Origin: Citrobacter sp. Res13-Sevr-PEB04-36
Lineage (GTDB): Bacteria; Pseudomonadota; Gammaproteobacteria; Enterobacterales; Enterobacteriaceae
NCBI RefSeq assembly: GCF_015672735.1
Contig: NZ_JADABY010000014.1
Location: forward strand, 186,001-250,000
Reading direction: 5' to 3'
Length of the DNA: 64,000 bases
The translations under genes and the position numbers were made by a program. This document shows, in pieces, positions 9,319 through 20,543 of the stretch (position 1 is the first letter of the stretch; each line of letters starts with the position of its first letter). The notes below the pieces were generated by a model. The model worked only from the letters and a program-made list of their open reading frames with translations, ran no database searches and was not told the origin of the DNA.

Positions 9319-10128
9319 TTAATTATTGGCAGCAGCCTCAGTTTGGTTGATTTTTGCCGGAACGGGACGCTCCGATTTTGGCGTAGCATACCAATAACCC
9401 AACCCCATGAATACGACACCGGACAAAGTATTACCGAGTGTCACCCACAGCAGGTTATGGCCAATTCCGGACAAGGTATAGGCATCGCTGTGATGACCGA
9501 ACCAGGAGAGCGCAAATAGCGTCATGTTGGCAACGGAGTGTTCATAGCCGGAAGCGATAAACGCCAGCAGGCACCACCAGATGGCGAGGAACTTCGCCGC
9601 ACCTTCTGTACGGATTTCCATCCAGATTGCCAGACAAACCAACCAGTTACACAACGCACCTTTAAAAAATAGTACGCTGGCAGGGGCTGTAGTTTTCGCC
9701 AGGGCAACGCTATGTACGATGCTGGTATCGACAGGCAGCAGACTACCGCCGCCCCAGCTGTACAGCAGGGCGACAAATACGGAGCCGACCAGGTTACCCA
9801 GCCAGGTTTGCGGCAGAATGGCCCACATCTGACCGTGGCTGATGGTGCCGGCCTTCACGCCAAGAGTCAGGAACATAGTGTGTCCGGTGAACAGTTCTGA
9901 ACCGGCAATAATCACTAACGTCAATGCAATACCAAAGGTTGCACCCATCACCAGCGGACGCACGGATGGGTCAAGCAGATTGCCAAGCGTGAAAATAAGA
10001 ATGATGCCGAGACCGACATAAGCACCCGCCATGGCGGAGCTGACCCAGAATCCGAGCGGATTGTTGGCCGACAGGCGTGCAATGCGCGCAGCGTTAGCCG
10101 CACACTTATTGATAGTGTCTGTAAACAT
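9319..10128 (-). CDS. nirC: NirC, nitrite channel of the formate-nitrite transporter family
   Basis: The product has 269 residues with six hydrophobic segments, typical of the pentameric FNT channels. [20 protein letters not shown] is the usual N-terminus, so the ATG at 10128 is preferred over longer upstream starts that would run through the REP. It imports nitrite for NirBD. AAGGA lies upstream of the start. It is followed closely by cysG. A terminator and a REP separate it from nirD. Confidence 0.95.
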   Translation of the reverse strand: MFTDTINKCAANAARIARLSANNPLGFWVSSAMAGAYVGLGIILIFTLGNLLDPSVRPLVMGATFGIALTLVIIAGSELFTGHTMFLTLGVKAGTISHGQMWAILPQTWLGNLVGSVFVALLYSWGGGSLLPVDTSIVHSVALAKTTAPASVLFFKGALCNWLVCLAIWMEIRTEGAAKFLAIWWCLLAFIASGYEHSVANMTLFALSWFGHHSDAYTLSGIGHNLLWVTLGNTLSGVVFMGLGYWYATPKSERPVPAKINQTEAAANN

Positions 10129-10175
10129 GTGTTTGATTATCCTTGAAGAACAAAAAGTAAAATAAAATCGTAACC

Positions 10176-10246
10176 GTAGGCCGGATAAGGCAGTTATGCC
10201 GCCATCCGGCAATGTGCCTGATGGCGCTACGCTTATCAGGCCTACC
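10176..10246. repeat. REP/BIME element between nirD and nirC
   Basis: GTAGGCCGGATAAGG, then GCCATCCGGC and a second inverted half, GATGGCGCTACGCTTATCAGG, give a paired REP. It lies in the 173-base gap between the two genes and could stabilise the upstream nirBD messenger. Confidence 0.85.
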
Positions 10247-10267
10247 AAAAAGGCCTACCAATACGTC

Positions 10268-10292
10268 TAAAAAGGGAGGCATTGCGCCTCCC
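10268..10292 (-). terminator. Terminator after nirD
   Basis: On the - strand GGGAGGC, a five-base loop and GCCTCCC are followed by five U residues. It lies nine bases past the nirD stop and should limit read-through from nirBD into nirC-cysG. Confidence 0.8.
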
Positions 10293-10301
10293 AATAATTT
10301 A

Positions 10302-10628
10302 CTAACCGCGCAACTGCACCATGCCGTCTTTCACCCGGGCTTCGTAGTGCGCCACGGAATGACTTTCGTCTTCCATGCACAGACCGTCGCTGAGGCGGAA
10401 ACGCTGTTTTTTCAGCGGGCTGGCAACCCATAGCTCGCCCTGGTGCTCAGCAATAATTCCGCGTGAAAGTACGCTGGACTGGAAGAACGGGTCGATGTTG
10501 CTGATCGCAAACACCTGGTCGCTGTGATAAGGACGGAAAATCGCTACTTGCTCTTTACCTAACAGGGCGCAGACGCCTGTTGCAGGCAGAATGTCATCGA
10601 TTTTGCAGATGTTTTTCCACTGGCTCAT
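10302..10628 (-). CDS. nirD: NirD, small subunit of NADH-dependent nitrite reductase
   Basis: The product has 108 residues, the normal length, with a Rieske-like fold. The usual Rieske Cys-His pairs are not conserved (ALLGKEQVAIFRPYHSDQVFAISN), as is known for NirD. It partners NirB in cytoplasmic nitrite reduction to ammonia. Its ATG overlaps the nirB stop (ATGA), so translation is coupled. Confidence 0.96.
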   Translation of the reverse strand: MSQWKNICKIDDILPATGVCALLGKEQVAIFRPYHSDQVFAISNIDPFFQSSVLSRGIIAEHQGELWVASPLKKQRFRLSDGLCMEDESHSVAHYEARVKDGMVQLRG

Positions 10629-13168
10629 GCGTTTTCCTCCACCAGAGTGACCGGGATACGCTCATACGGCGTGGCCGGGCGATGTTGTTCACGTTCAGGT
10701 ACAACCTGGACATTCGGATCGCGTTTATCGCTGTTGATAAAGTGCTTGAAGCGAACCTGTGCGGACGGCGTGTTGACGGTTTCCGTCCACTCACATACGA
10801 CGGCTTCACGCAGACGCGCCATCTCTTCTTCCAGATGTTCGTTCAGGCCAAGCTTGTCGTCGATGATGACCGATTTCAGGTACTCGATGCCGCCTTCCAG
10901 GTTATCTAACCATGGTGCGGTACGGGTCAGTTTGTCCGCAGTACGGATGTAGAACATCATGAAGCGGTCAAGGTATTTCATCAGCGTTTCACGGTCGAGA
11001 TCCGCTGCCAGCAGGTCCGCATGGCGTGGTTTCATCCCGCCGTTACCACAGACGTACAGGTTCCAGCCTTTTTCAGTGGCGATGATACCCACGTCTTTAC
11101 CCTGGGCTTCTGCGCACTCACGGGTACAGCCAGAGACGCCGAACTTCATTTTGTGCGGTGTACGAATGCCCTTGTAGCGGTTTTCCAGCTCAACGCCGAA
11201 GCCTACGCTATCGCCGACACCATAACGGCACCAGGTGCTACCCACGCAGGTTTTCGCCATACGCAGCGCTTTGGCATACGCATGACCGGTTTCGAAGCCC
11301 GCTTCAATCAGCTGGCGCCAGATTTCCGGCAGGTCATCTTTCTGAGCGCCGAACAGACCAATACGCTGAGAACCGGTGATCTTGGTGTACAGATTGAATT
11401 CACGGGCGATACGGCCTACGGCTACCAGACCTTCCGGGGTAATTTCGCCACCGGCAGAGCGTGGGATAATGGAGTAAGTACCGTCTTTCTGGATGTTGGC
11501 CAGGAAGTTGTCGTTGGTATCCTGCAGCGGCGTGTGCTGCGGCTTGAGGATGTACTCATTCCAGCAGGAGGCCAGCAGGGAACCGACGGTCGGTTTACAC
11601 ACTTCACAGCCGTAACCTTTACCGTGTTTCGCCAGCAGCTCTTCGAAGGTTTTAATACCTTCCACGCGGATGAGATGGAACAGTTCCTGACGCGAGTACG
11701 GGAAGTGATCGCACAGGTTGTTGTTGACTTCGATGCCCTGTTTCGCCAGCTCGGCGTTCAGCACCTGGGTTACCAGCGGAATACAACCGCCGCAGCCGGT
11801 ACCGGCTTTGGTTTCGGCTTTCAGCGCCGCAACGGTGTGGCAGCCTTTGTTAATGGCGGCAACCAGCATGCCTTTGGTGACGTCGAAGCAGGAACAAATC
11901 TGCGCGCTGTCCGGCAGTTTATCCACGCCGATGGACGGCTTACCGCTGCCTGAGTGTGCTGGCAGGATCAGTGAATCCGGGTTTTCCGGCAGTTCGATGG
12001 CGTTCAGCACCAGCTGCAGCAGGTTGCCGTAATCGCTGGTGTCACCCACCAGAACCGCACCCAGCAGCGTTTTGTTATCTTCGCTGACGATCAGGCGTTT
12101 GTAGACTTCTTTGCTTTCGTCGAGGTAAACGTAGCTACGGGCACCCGGTGTACGCGCATGTGCGTCGCCGATACCGCCGACATCTACGCCCAGCAGCTTC
12201 AGCTTGGCGCTCAGGTCTGCGCCTTCGAAAGCATTTTTGCTACCGAGAATATGGTCAACGGCGACCTGCGCCATTTTGTACCCCGGCGCGACCAGGCCAT
12301 AAACGCGGTCATTCCAGCTGGCGCATTCGCCGATGGCGTAGATATCCGGATCAGAAGTCTGGCAGGCGTCGTTAATCACGATACCGCCGCGCTGAGCCAC
12401 ATCAAGGCCGCACTGGGTTGCCAGTTTGTCACGTGGGCGAATACCGGTGGAGAAGACGATGAAGTCGACTTCCAGTTCGCTGCCGTCGGCAAAGCGCATA
12501 GTTTTACGCGCTTCAGTGCCTTGCTGGACGATCTCTTTGGTATTTTTGCTGGTGTGCACACGCACGCCCATGCTTTCAATTTTGCGACGTAACTGCTCGC
12601 CACCCATCTGATCCAGCTGTTCAGCCATCAGCATCGGGGCGAATTCAATCACGTGGGTTTCAACGCCTAAGCTTTTCAGGGCACCTGCGGCTTCCAGACC
12701 CAACAGGCCACCACCGACAACGGCGCCGCGTTTACTGCGACGAGCGCAAGACTCAATGGCGTTGAGGTCTTCAATGGTACGGTAAACGAAACAATCCTGC
12801 GTTTCCGAACCTTTAATCGGCGGGATCCACGGGTAGGAACCGGTTGCCATGATCAGCTTATCGTAATAGACCGTACGGCCTGCGCTGGAGTGGATCACCT
12901 TCTCCTGACGGTTGATGGTAATCGCGCGTTCGCCGACTAATACTTTAACGCCATGCTTCTCGTAGAAGCCTTCACGCACCAGAGACAGCTCTTCAGCGGT
13001 GTGATGAGAGAAGTAAGAAGACAGGTGTACGCGGTCGTATGCTTTGCGGGGTTCTTCACAGAAGACGGTAATATCAAACTTGTCCGCATCGGATTTATCA
13101 AGAAGATCCTCAATAAAGCGATGGCCGACCATACCATTACCGATAATAGCGAGTCTGACTTTGCTCAT
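10625..13168 (-). CDS. nirB: NirB, large subunit of NADH-dependent nitrite reductase
   Basis: The product has 847 residues, identical in length to E. coli NirB. Domains in order: FAD/NADH oxidoreductase (IIGNGMVGHRF; FSTGIRPRD), a BFD-like [2Fe-2S] domain near 420-490 (CSCFDVTKG, CGGCIPL), a second vestigial BFD repeat (GCEVCKP), and a siroheme/[4Fe-4S] reductase domain with CVGSTWC near 640 and GCTRECAEAQ near 680. It reduces nitrite to ammonia in the cytoplasm during anaerobic growth. It is the first gene of nirBD and is controlled by the FNR/NarL promoter just upstream. Confidence 0.98.
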   Translation of the reverse strand: MSKVRLAIIGNGMVGHRFIEDLLDKSDADKFDITVFCEEPRKAYDRVHLSSYFSHHTAEELSLVREGFYEKHGVKVLVGERAITINRQEKVIHSSAGRTVYYDKLIMATGSYPWIPPIKGSETQDCFVYRTIEDLNAIESCARRSKRGAVVGGGLLGLEAAGALKSLGVETHVIEFAPMLMAEQLDQMGGEQLRRKIESMGVRVHTSKNTKEIVQQGTEARKTMRFADGSELEVDFIVFSTGIRPRDKLATQCGLDVAQRGGIVINDACQTSDPDIYAIGECASWNDRVYGLVAPGYKMAQVAVDHILGSKNAFEGADLSAKLKLLGVDVGGIGDAHARTPGARSYVYLDESKEVYKRLIVSEDNKTLLGAVLVGDTSDYGNLLQLVLNAIELPENPDSLILPAHSGSGKPSIGVDKLPDSAQICSCFDVTKGMLVAAINKGCHTVAALKAETKAGTGCGGCIPLVTQVLNAELAKQGIEVNNNLCDHFPYSRQELFHLIRVEGIKTFEELLAKHGKGYGCEVCKPTVGSLLASCWNEYILKPQHTPLQDTNDNFLANIQKDGTYSIIPRSAGGEITPEGLVAVGRIAREFNLYTKITGSQRIGLFGAQKDDLPEIWRQLIEAGFETGHAYAKALRMAKTCVGSTWCRYGVGDSVGFGVELENRYKGIRTPHKMKFGVSGCTRECAEAQGKDVGIIATEKGWNLYVCGNGGMKPRHADLLAADLDRETLMKYLDRFMMFYIRTADKLTRTAPWLDNLEGGIEYLKSVIIDDKLGLNEHLEEEMARLREAVVCEWTETVNTPSAQVRFKHFINSDKRDPNVQVVPEREQHRPATPYERIPVTLVEENA

Positions 13169-13226
13169 TTTTGCCTCGATTTCTTTTCTATTACTGCCTA
13201 CCTTAACGATTCAGCAACCCCGCTTA

Positions 13227-13240
13227 TTGATACAAATCAA
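13227..13240 (-). promoter_or_regulatory. FNR site of the nirB promoter
   Basis: TTGATACAAATCAA fits the FNR consensus TTGAT-N4-ATCAA exactly. With the transcription start inferred near 13192 it is centred at about -41.5, the class II activation position known for E. coli nir. Confidence 0.92.
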
Positions 13241-13253
13241 TTTCGCCCTTATA

Positions 13254-13269
13254 TACTCCTTAAGAGGTA
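13254..13269 (-). promoter_or_regulatory. NarL/NarP 7-2-7 site of the nirB promoter
   Basis: TACTCCTTAAGAGGTA is a perfect inverted pair of heptamers with a two-base spacer. Its centre is 28 bases upstream of the FNR centre, that is at about -69.5, the position of the nitrate/nitrite-responsive site in E. coli nir. Confidence 0.88.
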
Positions 13270-13402
13270 TATAACTGATTTGTCAGCGTTTTTATAAGTC
13301 ACGGAATTGACAGGCTTTTCATGTTTGTATGATTAGCGTACAAATTAAGGGGTTTTAGCGTGTGTTGGCCGGGATCCTAAGGGTAAGAAAAGGGAGTGAT
13401 AA

Positions 13403-13437
13403 AATGCCGGATAAGGCGACGTCGCCATCCGGCATTT
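13403..13437. repeat. REP element between nirB and tsgA
   Basis: AATGCCGGATAAGGCG and CGCCATCCGGCATT form a nearly perfect hairpin just after the tsgA stop. It probably protects or terminates the tsgA transcript. The remainder of the 13169-13441 gap is the nirB promoter. Confidence 0.85.
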
Positions 13438-13441
13438 AGGT

Positions 13442-14623
13442 TTACTGTGCAGCCGGTGCGTTATGCTGGCGATGACGCGTGACAAACCCAAGGATAAAGC
13501 ACATCACGAATACCACGGCATACAGACCATTCGCGGTTTGTAATGCGGCCAGAGGACCGCTGTGGGCAACGATCGGACCGGTCACCACGAAGGTTAACAT
13601 GGTCCCAATGGTGCCGCAGGTCAGGACGAAGTTAACCAGCTTCGGTGAAGCTACTTTGGTCTGCTGGGAGCCGAGGGTGATAATGGTGGTATAAATTGCA
13701 CTGGAGAAGAAGCCCAGCGTCAGAATGAACCACGGCATGTGTTCTGGCGTGCCGGTGATGAACAGATACATCAACACGGTTGCCAGGCCTGCCAGCACGG
13801 TCAGGATGCGCTGCAAATCAAAGAAGCGCAGGATAAAGCTAAACGCCCACATGCCCACCATATAAGACATCCAGAAATCGCTGACCAGCTTACCGGCATC
13901 GTTCAGGCTCATGCCGAGGCTTTTAGCGTATTCCGGCACCCAGGAGATAAAACCTAGCTGACCGAGGATGTAGCACAGTGCGGCGATGGACAAAAACAGT
14001 ACGCCAATACCCCACTTCTCTTTTGCTACTGGCGTTTCCGGCTGCTGCGCATGTTTACCCAACGCCGGGAACTCGCAGCCAAAGGTCAGCAGGAAAATGG
14101 CGACGTACACCAGGCCGATACAGGCGTAGACCCAATACCATTCAATGCTGCGAGCCAGCAGATACGCTGCAACCATTGGGAAAATCATGCCTGCCATGCT
14201 GAAGAAGGAGTCGGTAAACAGCAAGCGAGACCCACGCTGGCGGCCTTCATACATCTGGGTGACAAGGAAAGTACCAATTGACATGGTGATCCCGCTGACG
14301 ACCCCCAGCACAAACATGGCGGCAGAGAACAGCGCCAGGCTATGAGTGAGCATCAGTCCGGCGACGGCCAGCAGCATCAGGATAAAGCCAAAGCGCAACT
14401 GCGTTTTCAACGGGACAATTTCCATCAGCCAGGCATTCAGAAAAATAGAGATCAGAATACCGGCATTCAGGAAGGTGAAGGTGTTACTCATACTGGAAAC
14501 GGGCAAATGGAAATAGTCTGCGATGTTTCCCATCACCATCCCGGTGACAATTACCAACGCGCCTGTCAGGGCGTAGGAGAGAAAGCTAATCCATGTGAGC
14601 TTGATACGATTGCTGTTAGTCAT
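13442..14623 (-). CDS. tsgA: TsgA, major-facilitator-type membrane protein
   Basis: The product has 393 residues, the same as E. coli TsgA. It has about twelve membrane segments and an MFS loop ([20 protein letters not shown] near residue 130). The ATG at 14623 is chosen because [19 protein letters not shown] is the conserved N-terminus; upstream in-frame starts add a non-conserved tail. Family members are linked to sugar or selenite-related transport, but the substrate is not known. It is divergent from ppiA. Confidence 0.93.
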   Translation of the reverse strand: MTNSNRIKLTWISFLSYALTGALVIVTGMVMGNIADYFHLPVSSMSNTFTFLNAGILISIFLNAWLMEIVPLKTQLRFGFILMLLAVAGLMLTHSLALFSAAMFVLGVVSGITMSIGTFLVTQMYEGRQRGSRLLFTDSFFSMAGMIFPMVAAYLLARSIEWYWVYACIGLVYVAIFLLTFGCEFPALGKHAQQPETPVAKEKWGIGVLFLSIAALCYILGQLGFISWVPEYAKSLGMSLNDAGKLVSDFWMSYMVGMWAFSFILRFFDLQRILTVLAGLATVLMYLFITGTPEHMPWFILTLGFFSSAIYTTIITLGSQQTKVASPKLVNFVLTCGTIGTMLTFVVTGPIVAHSGPLAALQTANGLYAVVFVMCFILGFVTRHRQHNAPAAQ

Positions 14624-14809
14624 GACTGGCCTGTATAAGATACACATTACTCTCCACGCTGCCTTCCGGCTTTTGCTGTGAGACATCATGGAGACTTTTG
14701 TGTATATGGAAGTAAAGCGCATTGACAGCGCGATGAACGGGCGGATTCTAGGCGCTTTAGTGATGCATTTAAATGTTTATTGATGCACGCCGTGAATGTT
14801 ACATTTTTT

Positions 14810-14829
14810 AATGTGATCTTCATCACTAA
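14810..14829. promoter_or_regulatory. Probable CRP site upstream of ppiA
   Basis: TGTGA-N6-TCACT (14812-14827) differs from the consensus by one base. It sits in the 345-base tsgA/ppiA gap, 140 bases before the ppiA start. E. coli ppiA is known to be CRP-controlled. Nothing else with gene character was found in the gap; it is AT-rich and probably carries several promoters. Confidence 0.65.
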
Positions 14830-14893
14830 GATGCATAATGCAGTCGTATAGTTCGTTGAGTTACATTTGTTTCAAGTTCGTAAAATTAAGTAA

Positions 14894-15541
<648 letters not shown>

Positions 15542-15552
15542 TCGTATTTTTG

Positions 15553-15573
15553 CGCGGGCGGTTCCTGCCCGCG
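15553..15573 (+). terminator. Hairpin after ppiA
   Basis: CGCGGGC and GCCCGCG pair around GGTTCCT 11 bases past the stop. The tail is pyrimidine-rich but not a clean T-run, so the terminator is probable rather than certain. Confidence 0.6.
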
Positions 15574-15648
15574 TTCTCTCCCTTCTCTGCGTAACCCGAA
15601 ATTGCTGCTTATACTTGTGGCAAGTGCCGGCACATTCAGGGAGGTCAC

Positions 15649-15816
15649 GTGAAAAAACTCACCGATAAACAAAAGTCCAGTCTCTGGGAGCAACTGCGAA
15701 ACGGCAATTTCCAGGCTAGCAGACGACTGGAAGGCGTGGATATTCCACGGGTTACGCTGAGTGCTGAAGATGCCCTCGCGCGCCTTGAAGAATTGAGGAG
15801 GCACTATGAGCGATAA
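15649..15816 (+). CDS. yhfG: YhfG, antitoxin-like partner of Fic
   Basis: This 55-residue product starts at GTG (15649), with GGGAGG upstream. The chain [10 protein letters not shown]... matches E. coli YhfG. SRRLEG near residue 25 fits the [S/T]xxxE[G/N] inhibitory helix motif of class I Fic antitoxins, whose glutamate blocks ATP binding in the toxin. It overlaps fic by 11 bases, so the two are co-translated. Confidence 0.88.
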   Translation: MKKLTDKQKSSLWEQLRNGNFQASRRLEGVDIPRVTLSAEDALARLEELRRHYER

Positions 15817-16408
15817 ATTCGGTGATGGGCGCGATCCCTATTTGTATCCTGGCCTGAATGTGATGCGTAATCGTCTGGGGGTTCATCAGGCCCAACGTCT
15901 GGCGCAGGCGGCCTATGAATTGACGGCGCTCCGGGCGGCGACGATTGGGCTGGGCCCGCTAAAACGCGGCTTGCCGCATCTGTGTGCTATTCATCGTGAA
16001 CTCTATCAGGATATTTTTGACTGGGCGGGCCATCTGCGCGAGGTCGATATTTACCAGGGCGATACCCGCTTTTGCCACTTTGCCTACATCGAGAAAGAGG
16101 GCAACGCGCTGATGCAGGACCTGGAAGACGAGTCCTGGCTGGTGGGGCTGTCAGCGGATAAGTTCATCGATCGACTGGCGCATTATTATTGCGAAATTAA
16201 TGTGCTGCACCCATTTCGTATTGGCAGCGGTCTGGCCCAGCGTATTTTCTTCGAACAGTTAGCGGTCCATGCCGGGTATATGCTCAGTTGGGATGGTATC
16301 CCGGTCGAAGAGTGGAATCAGGCCAACCAGAGTGGTGCGATGGGCGACCTGTCGGCGCTACGGGTGATATTTCGTAAAGTGGTAAGCGAAGCCCGAGAAA
16401 CTGGGTAG
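15806..16408 (+). CDS. fic: Fic, AMP-transferase-family protein with a degenerate active site
   Basis: The product has 200 residues, the length of E. coli Fic. The motif reads [12 protein letters not shown] near residue 137; the family consensus is HPFxxGNGRxxR, so the Asn is Ser and the first Arg is Leu, while the catalytic His is kept. E. coli Fic has the same change. It forms a probable toxin-antitoxin-like pair with YhfG. Canonical AMPylation may be weak or altered; this is inference. GAGGAGG precedes the ATG. Confidence 0.93.
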   Translation: MSDKFGDGRDPYLYPGLNVMRNRLGVHQAQRLAQAAYELTALRAATIGLGPLKRGLPHLCAIHRELYQDIFDWAGHLREVDIYQGDTRFCHFAYIEKEGNALMQDLEDESWLVGLSADKFIDRLAHYYCEINVLHPFRIGSGLAQRIFFEQLAVHAGYMLSWDGIPVEEWNQANQSGAMGDLSALRVIFRKVVSEARETG

Positions 16409-16438
16409 AATAACGCGGTTTTCTGTACCGGAGCCGCC

Positions 16439-17002
16439 ATGATCCTGCTTATCGATAACTACGATTCTTTTACCTGGAACCTGTATCAATATTTTTGCGA
16501 ACTGGGCGCTGAGGTCCTTGTCAGGCGCAACGACGAGCTGACGCTGGCGCAGATTGACGCGCTGAGCCCGCAAAAAATCGTTATTTCCCCCGGTCCCTGC
16601 ACGCCGGATGATGCCGGGATTTCGCTGGATGTCATCCGTCACTATGCGGGAAAAATATCGATGCTGGGCGTCTGTCTGGGTCACCAGGCGATGGCGCAGG
16701 CATTTGGTGCCAGCGTGGTGCGGGCGGCCAAAGTGATGCACGGTAAGACCTCCCCGATTACGCATACCGGACAGGGCGTTTTTCAGGGGCTGGCGAACCC
16801 ACTAACGGTGACGCGCTACCACTCTTTGGTGGTTGCCCCTGAGACGCTGCCGGCGTGCTTTGAGGTAACGGCCTGGAGTGAGACGCAGGAAATCATGGGC
16901 ATTCGCCACCGCGAGTGGGATCTGGAAGGCGTGCAATTCCATCCGGAGAGTATCCTCAGTGAGCAGGGGCATCAACTGCTGGCTAATTTCCTCAATCGGT
17001 GA
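16439..17002 (+). CDS. pabA: PabA, glutamine amidotransferase of aminodeoxychorismate synthase
   Basis: The product has 187 residues, class I glutamine amidotransferase. The catalytic triad is visible: Cys in GVCLGHQ near residue 79, His and Glu in FHPES near residue 168. The oxyanion strand is [11 protein letters not shown]. It supplies ammonia to PabB for 4-amino-4-deoxychorismate, leading to p-aminobenzoate and folate. It starts 30 bases after fic. Confidence 0.97.
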   Translation: MILLIDNYDSFTWNLYQYFCELGAEVLVRRNDELTLAQIDALSPQKIVISPGPCTPDDAGISLDVIRHYAGKISMLGVCLGHQAMAQAFGASVVRAAKVMHGKTSPITHTGQGVFQGLANPLTVTRYHSLVVAPETLPACFEVTAWSETQEIMGIRHREWDLEGVQFHPESILSEQGHQLLANFLNR

Positions 17003-17018
17003 TTTGTAGTTGCTATTA

Positions 17019-17057
17019 AGTGATTTTTTATTCATATTTTATGATTATAATTTCACT
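17019..17057 (+). promoter_or_regulatory. Tandem ARG boxes of argD
   Basis: Two 18-base boxes, 17019-17036 (AGTGATTTTTTATTCATA) and 17040-17057 (TATGATTATAATTTCACT), fit wnTGAATwwwwATTCAnw with one or two mismatches each. They are separated by three bases, giving the 21-base centre spacing usual for ArgR hexamer binding. Confidence 0.82.
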
Positions 17058-17072
17058 AACATTTCTGCTTAA

Positions 17073-18305
<1,233 letters not shown>

Positions 18306-18315
18306 TTGGTTGATT

Positions 18316-18397
18316 GCCGGATGGCGGCGTAAACGCCTTATCCGGCCTACAGGGTAAGGTGTGATTCGTAGGCCGGATAAGCGTAGCGCATCCGGCA
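18316..18397. repeat. BIME (paired REPs) between argD and yhfK
   Basis: GCCGGATGGCGGCG...CGCCTTATCCGGCCTAC is followed 16 bases later by a head-to-head REP, CGTAGGCCGGATAAGCG...CGCATCCGGCA. It lies between the convergent stops of argD and yhfK. Confidence 0.9.
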
Positions 18398-18404
18398 GTC
18401 GATC

Positions 18405-20492
18405 TTAACCTTTCATATCCCGCAACCGGCGGCTCAGCCAGATACCGTGGTGCGGGCGCTGACGCCATGCCACTGACGAAATGGTGTGCATGGTATTCAG
18501 ATGCCCCAGTATACGTTGCAGGTGCTGCTCCAGGGTACTTAACGGACCGTGGGACAGCATCTCCGACGACTCAAGAATGTTCACATCGCCGGAACTTCCC
18601 GGCCCGTCATATTCCAGCCGCTGCTGACAGCGCTGAATCGCAATCTCGCAGGACTCCAGATACCGCTGCGCCAAATCCGGCGTCAACATAGTGTGTTCTC
18701 TGGCCAGCGTGGTCATCGCGTTAATGTGTTCGACGATGAACTGGCTGTGTGTGACCCACAGTTTCATATCGGCCAGATAGTGCGAGTTGAATCCCGGCTC
18801 CTGCATTGCCTGGTTCAGTGAGTTAAACAGCGTGTTATGCGCCTGATTGACCCGCATACGTTGATACGCCAGCGGTGTGGCCTGCGGATCGTTGCTGAGG
18901 ATCAGGCGAATGGCTTCCTGGTCGGCTTCCAGCGCATCGTGGGCGTTTTTGCGCAGCAGGCCGCTCTGCCACTGTGGCCACAGCCAGAGCGTGCCACCAA
19001 AGGCAATCAAACAGCCCAGCACCGTATCGACAAAACGCGGCACAATAAACTGTTCCCCGTTCAGCGTCAGCAACTGCAGAGTGTACACCGCCGTGACTGT
19101 AAAGCCGACGGTGGCCCAGCCGTAGTTTTTGCGCATGATCAGATAGCTGACGAGGGTGATGACCAGCATGGCCGCCAGCGTAAACCCTTCCGGAATATGA
19201 AAGTGCAACGTGACGCCAGCAATCACCAGCCCAACAAGCGTGCCCAGCGAACGATGCAGAATGCGTACCCGCGTGGCACCGTAGCCATTTTGCGTGACGA
19301 ACAGGACCGTCATCAGGATCCAATAAGGTTTGGGCAGGTGTAAGGCGCTGCCCATCAGGCTGGCGATGCTCAGCATGACGCTGATACGCCCGGCATTACG
19401 TAGCGCGGGAGATTTCAGCGAAAGATAGTTTTTCAGGGCTGGGAGTAACGGCAGGCGGCGCTGTTTGTCGGCCATTAAATCCCGAGCATACAGCGGTCGC
19501 TGGGTACGCAGCACGCGGGCAATGCGGCTAAAGTGCCAGTAACAAAACTGCCCGACCGGGTTTTCCGGGTGCTGGTTGGCAATTTTCTCCAGCGTGCCAA
19601 TCTGTTTTTCCATCGAAAAGCGTGTCGGCAAGCGGTGATACAGAATGTCATCTGCCAGAACACGTAACCGGTCGGCGACGGTGCGCGCATTCCAGCGAAT
19701 CACCTGCTCCGCATGGCTGCGTTCGACCAGCTTCTGCACCTCTTCCGGCTGATGCAGGCTGACGGAAATATGCTCCTGTAAATCCAGCGCCTCCTGAAAG
19801 GCCCGCAACAGGCGTTTGTACTCGTTGTTGTGATGTGCCGACAGCATATGCATTTGCTGATAGCACTGGGTGATCAGATCCACCGCTTTTTGCTGGCGAA
19901 CCAGCAGCGGGGGCAGCGCTTTTTCAGGATCGACGTGCTGGGTTAGCAGGCTGTATTTTGCTTCACAGTAATCGGCCAGTTCGCGGTATAACAAGCTGAG
20001 CGATTCGCGCAGTGGCTGCTCACGCCACAGCCAGAACCAGAACCAGTTGAACGCGCCGTACCACAATGTTCCCAGCGCATAGATCAGCAGCGGTTCCCAG
20101 ACCGGCATGTTTCCGGCCAGGCTTAGCGTGAAAATAGCGGCAATCAGCGAGGCGGGCAGCAGTCGTGCATGCAGTGGGCTTAACTCGGCGGTCACACCGA
20201 GAATGAGCGTCAGGCCGGTGAGGATCAACGGTAGTGCAATGTTTTCTGCCAGCAATAGCTGCATGATCAGGCTGCATCCGGCAAACAGTGACGCGCCAAT
20301 AACTAAGCGTTTAAAAAATCGCTTATGCGGGGTATCAAGACCGGCAATGTTGCAGCAGGCGGGGACGAGGGAGAAGAGCAGTCCCAGATGAAGCTGGCCG
20401 ATGATAAGACCGACAGCCACGGGTAAACATAGCACCAGCGTTTGTCGTAGTGCGTAGTTGATCTCTGGGTGATAAATCAGTCTTCGCCACAT
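18405..20492 (-). CDS. yhfK: YhfK, FusC/YccS-family inner-membrane protein
   Basis: The product has about 695 residues. Two blocks of roughly five membrane helices (residues about 15-145 and 385-505) alternate with cytoplasmic domains, the pattern of the YccS/YhfK family (aromatic-acid-exporter-like). The ATG at 20492 gives MWRRLIYHPEINYALRQ, the conserved N-terminus; a TTG 12 bases upstream is less likely. No clear Shine-Dalgarno precedes it. Transported substrate is unknown. It lies just downstream of the crp terminator. Confidence 0.88.
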   Translation of the reverse strand: MWRRLIYHPEINYALRQTLVLCLPVAVGLIIGQLHLGLLFSLVPACCNIAGLDTPHKRFFKRLVIGASLFAGCSLIMQLLLAENIALPLILTGLTLILGVTAELSPLHARLLPASLIAAIFTLSLAGNMPVWEPLLIYALGTLWYGAFNWFWFWLWREQPLRESLSLLYRELADYCEAKYSLLTQHVDPEKALPPLLVRQQKAVDLITQCYQQMHMLSAHHNNEYKRLLRAFQEALDLQEHISVSLHQPEEVQKLVERSHAEQVIRWNARTVADRLRVLADDILYHRLPTRFSMEKQIGTLEKIANQHPENPVGQFCYWHFSRIARVLRTQRPLYARDLMADKQRRLPLLPALKNYLSLKSPALRNAGRISVMLSIASLMGSALHLPKPYWILMTVLFVTQNGYGATRVRILHRSLGTLVGLVIAGVTLHFHIPEGFTLAAMLVITLVSYLIMRKNYGWATVGFTVTAVYTLQLLTLNGEQFIVPRFVDTVLGCLIAFGGTLWLWPQWQSGLLRKNAHDALEADQEAIRLILSNDPQATPLAYQRMRVNQAHNTLFNSLNQAMQEPGFNSHYLADMKLWVTHSQFIVEHINAMTTLAREHTMLTPDLAQRYLESCEIAIQRCQQRLEYDGPGSSGDVNILESSEMLSHGPLSTLEQHLQRILGHLNTMHTISSVAWRQRPHHGIWLSRRLRDMKG

Positions 20493-20502
20493 CGGTGCAA
20501 AC

Positions 20503-20536
20503 AAAAATGGCGCATTACCAGGTAACGCGCCATTTC
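20503..20536 (-). terminator. Terminator after crp
   Basis: On the - strand AAATGGCGCGTTACC pairs with GGTAATGCGCCATTT and a U-run follows. It ends crp only about 10 bases before the yhfK start codon. Confidence 0.9.
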
Positions 20537-20543
20537 GATGAGG

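Noticed and set aside
11021..11953. Open frame of 310 codons on the + strand within nirB
   Set aside because: It is complementary to the conserved siroheme domain of NirB and has no ribosome site or homology.
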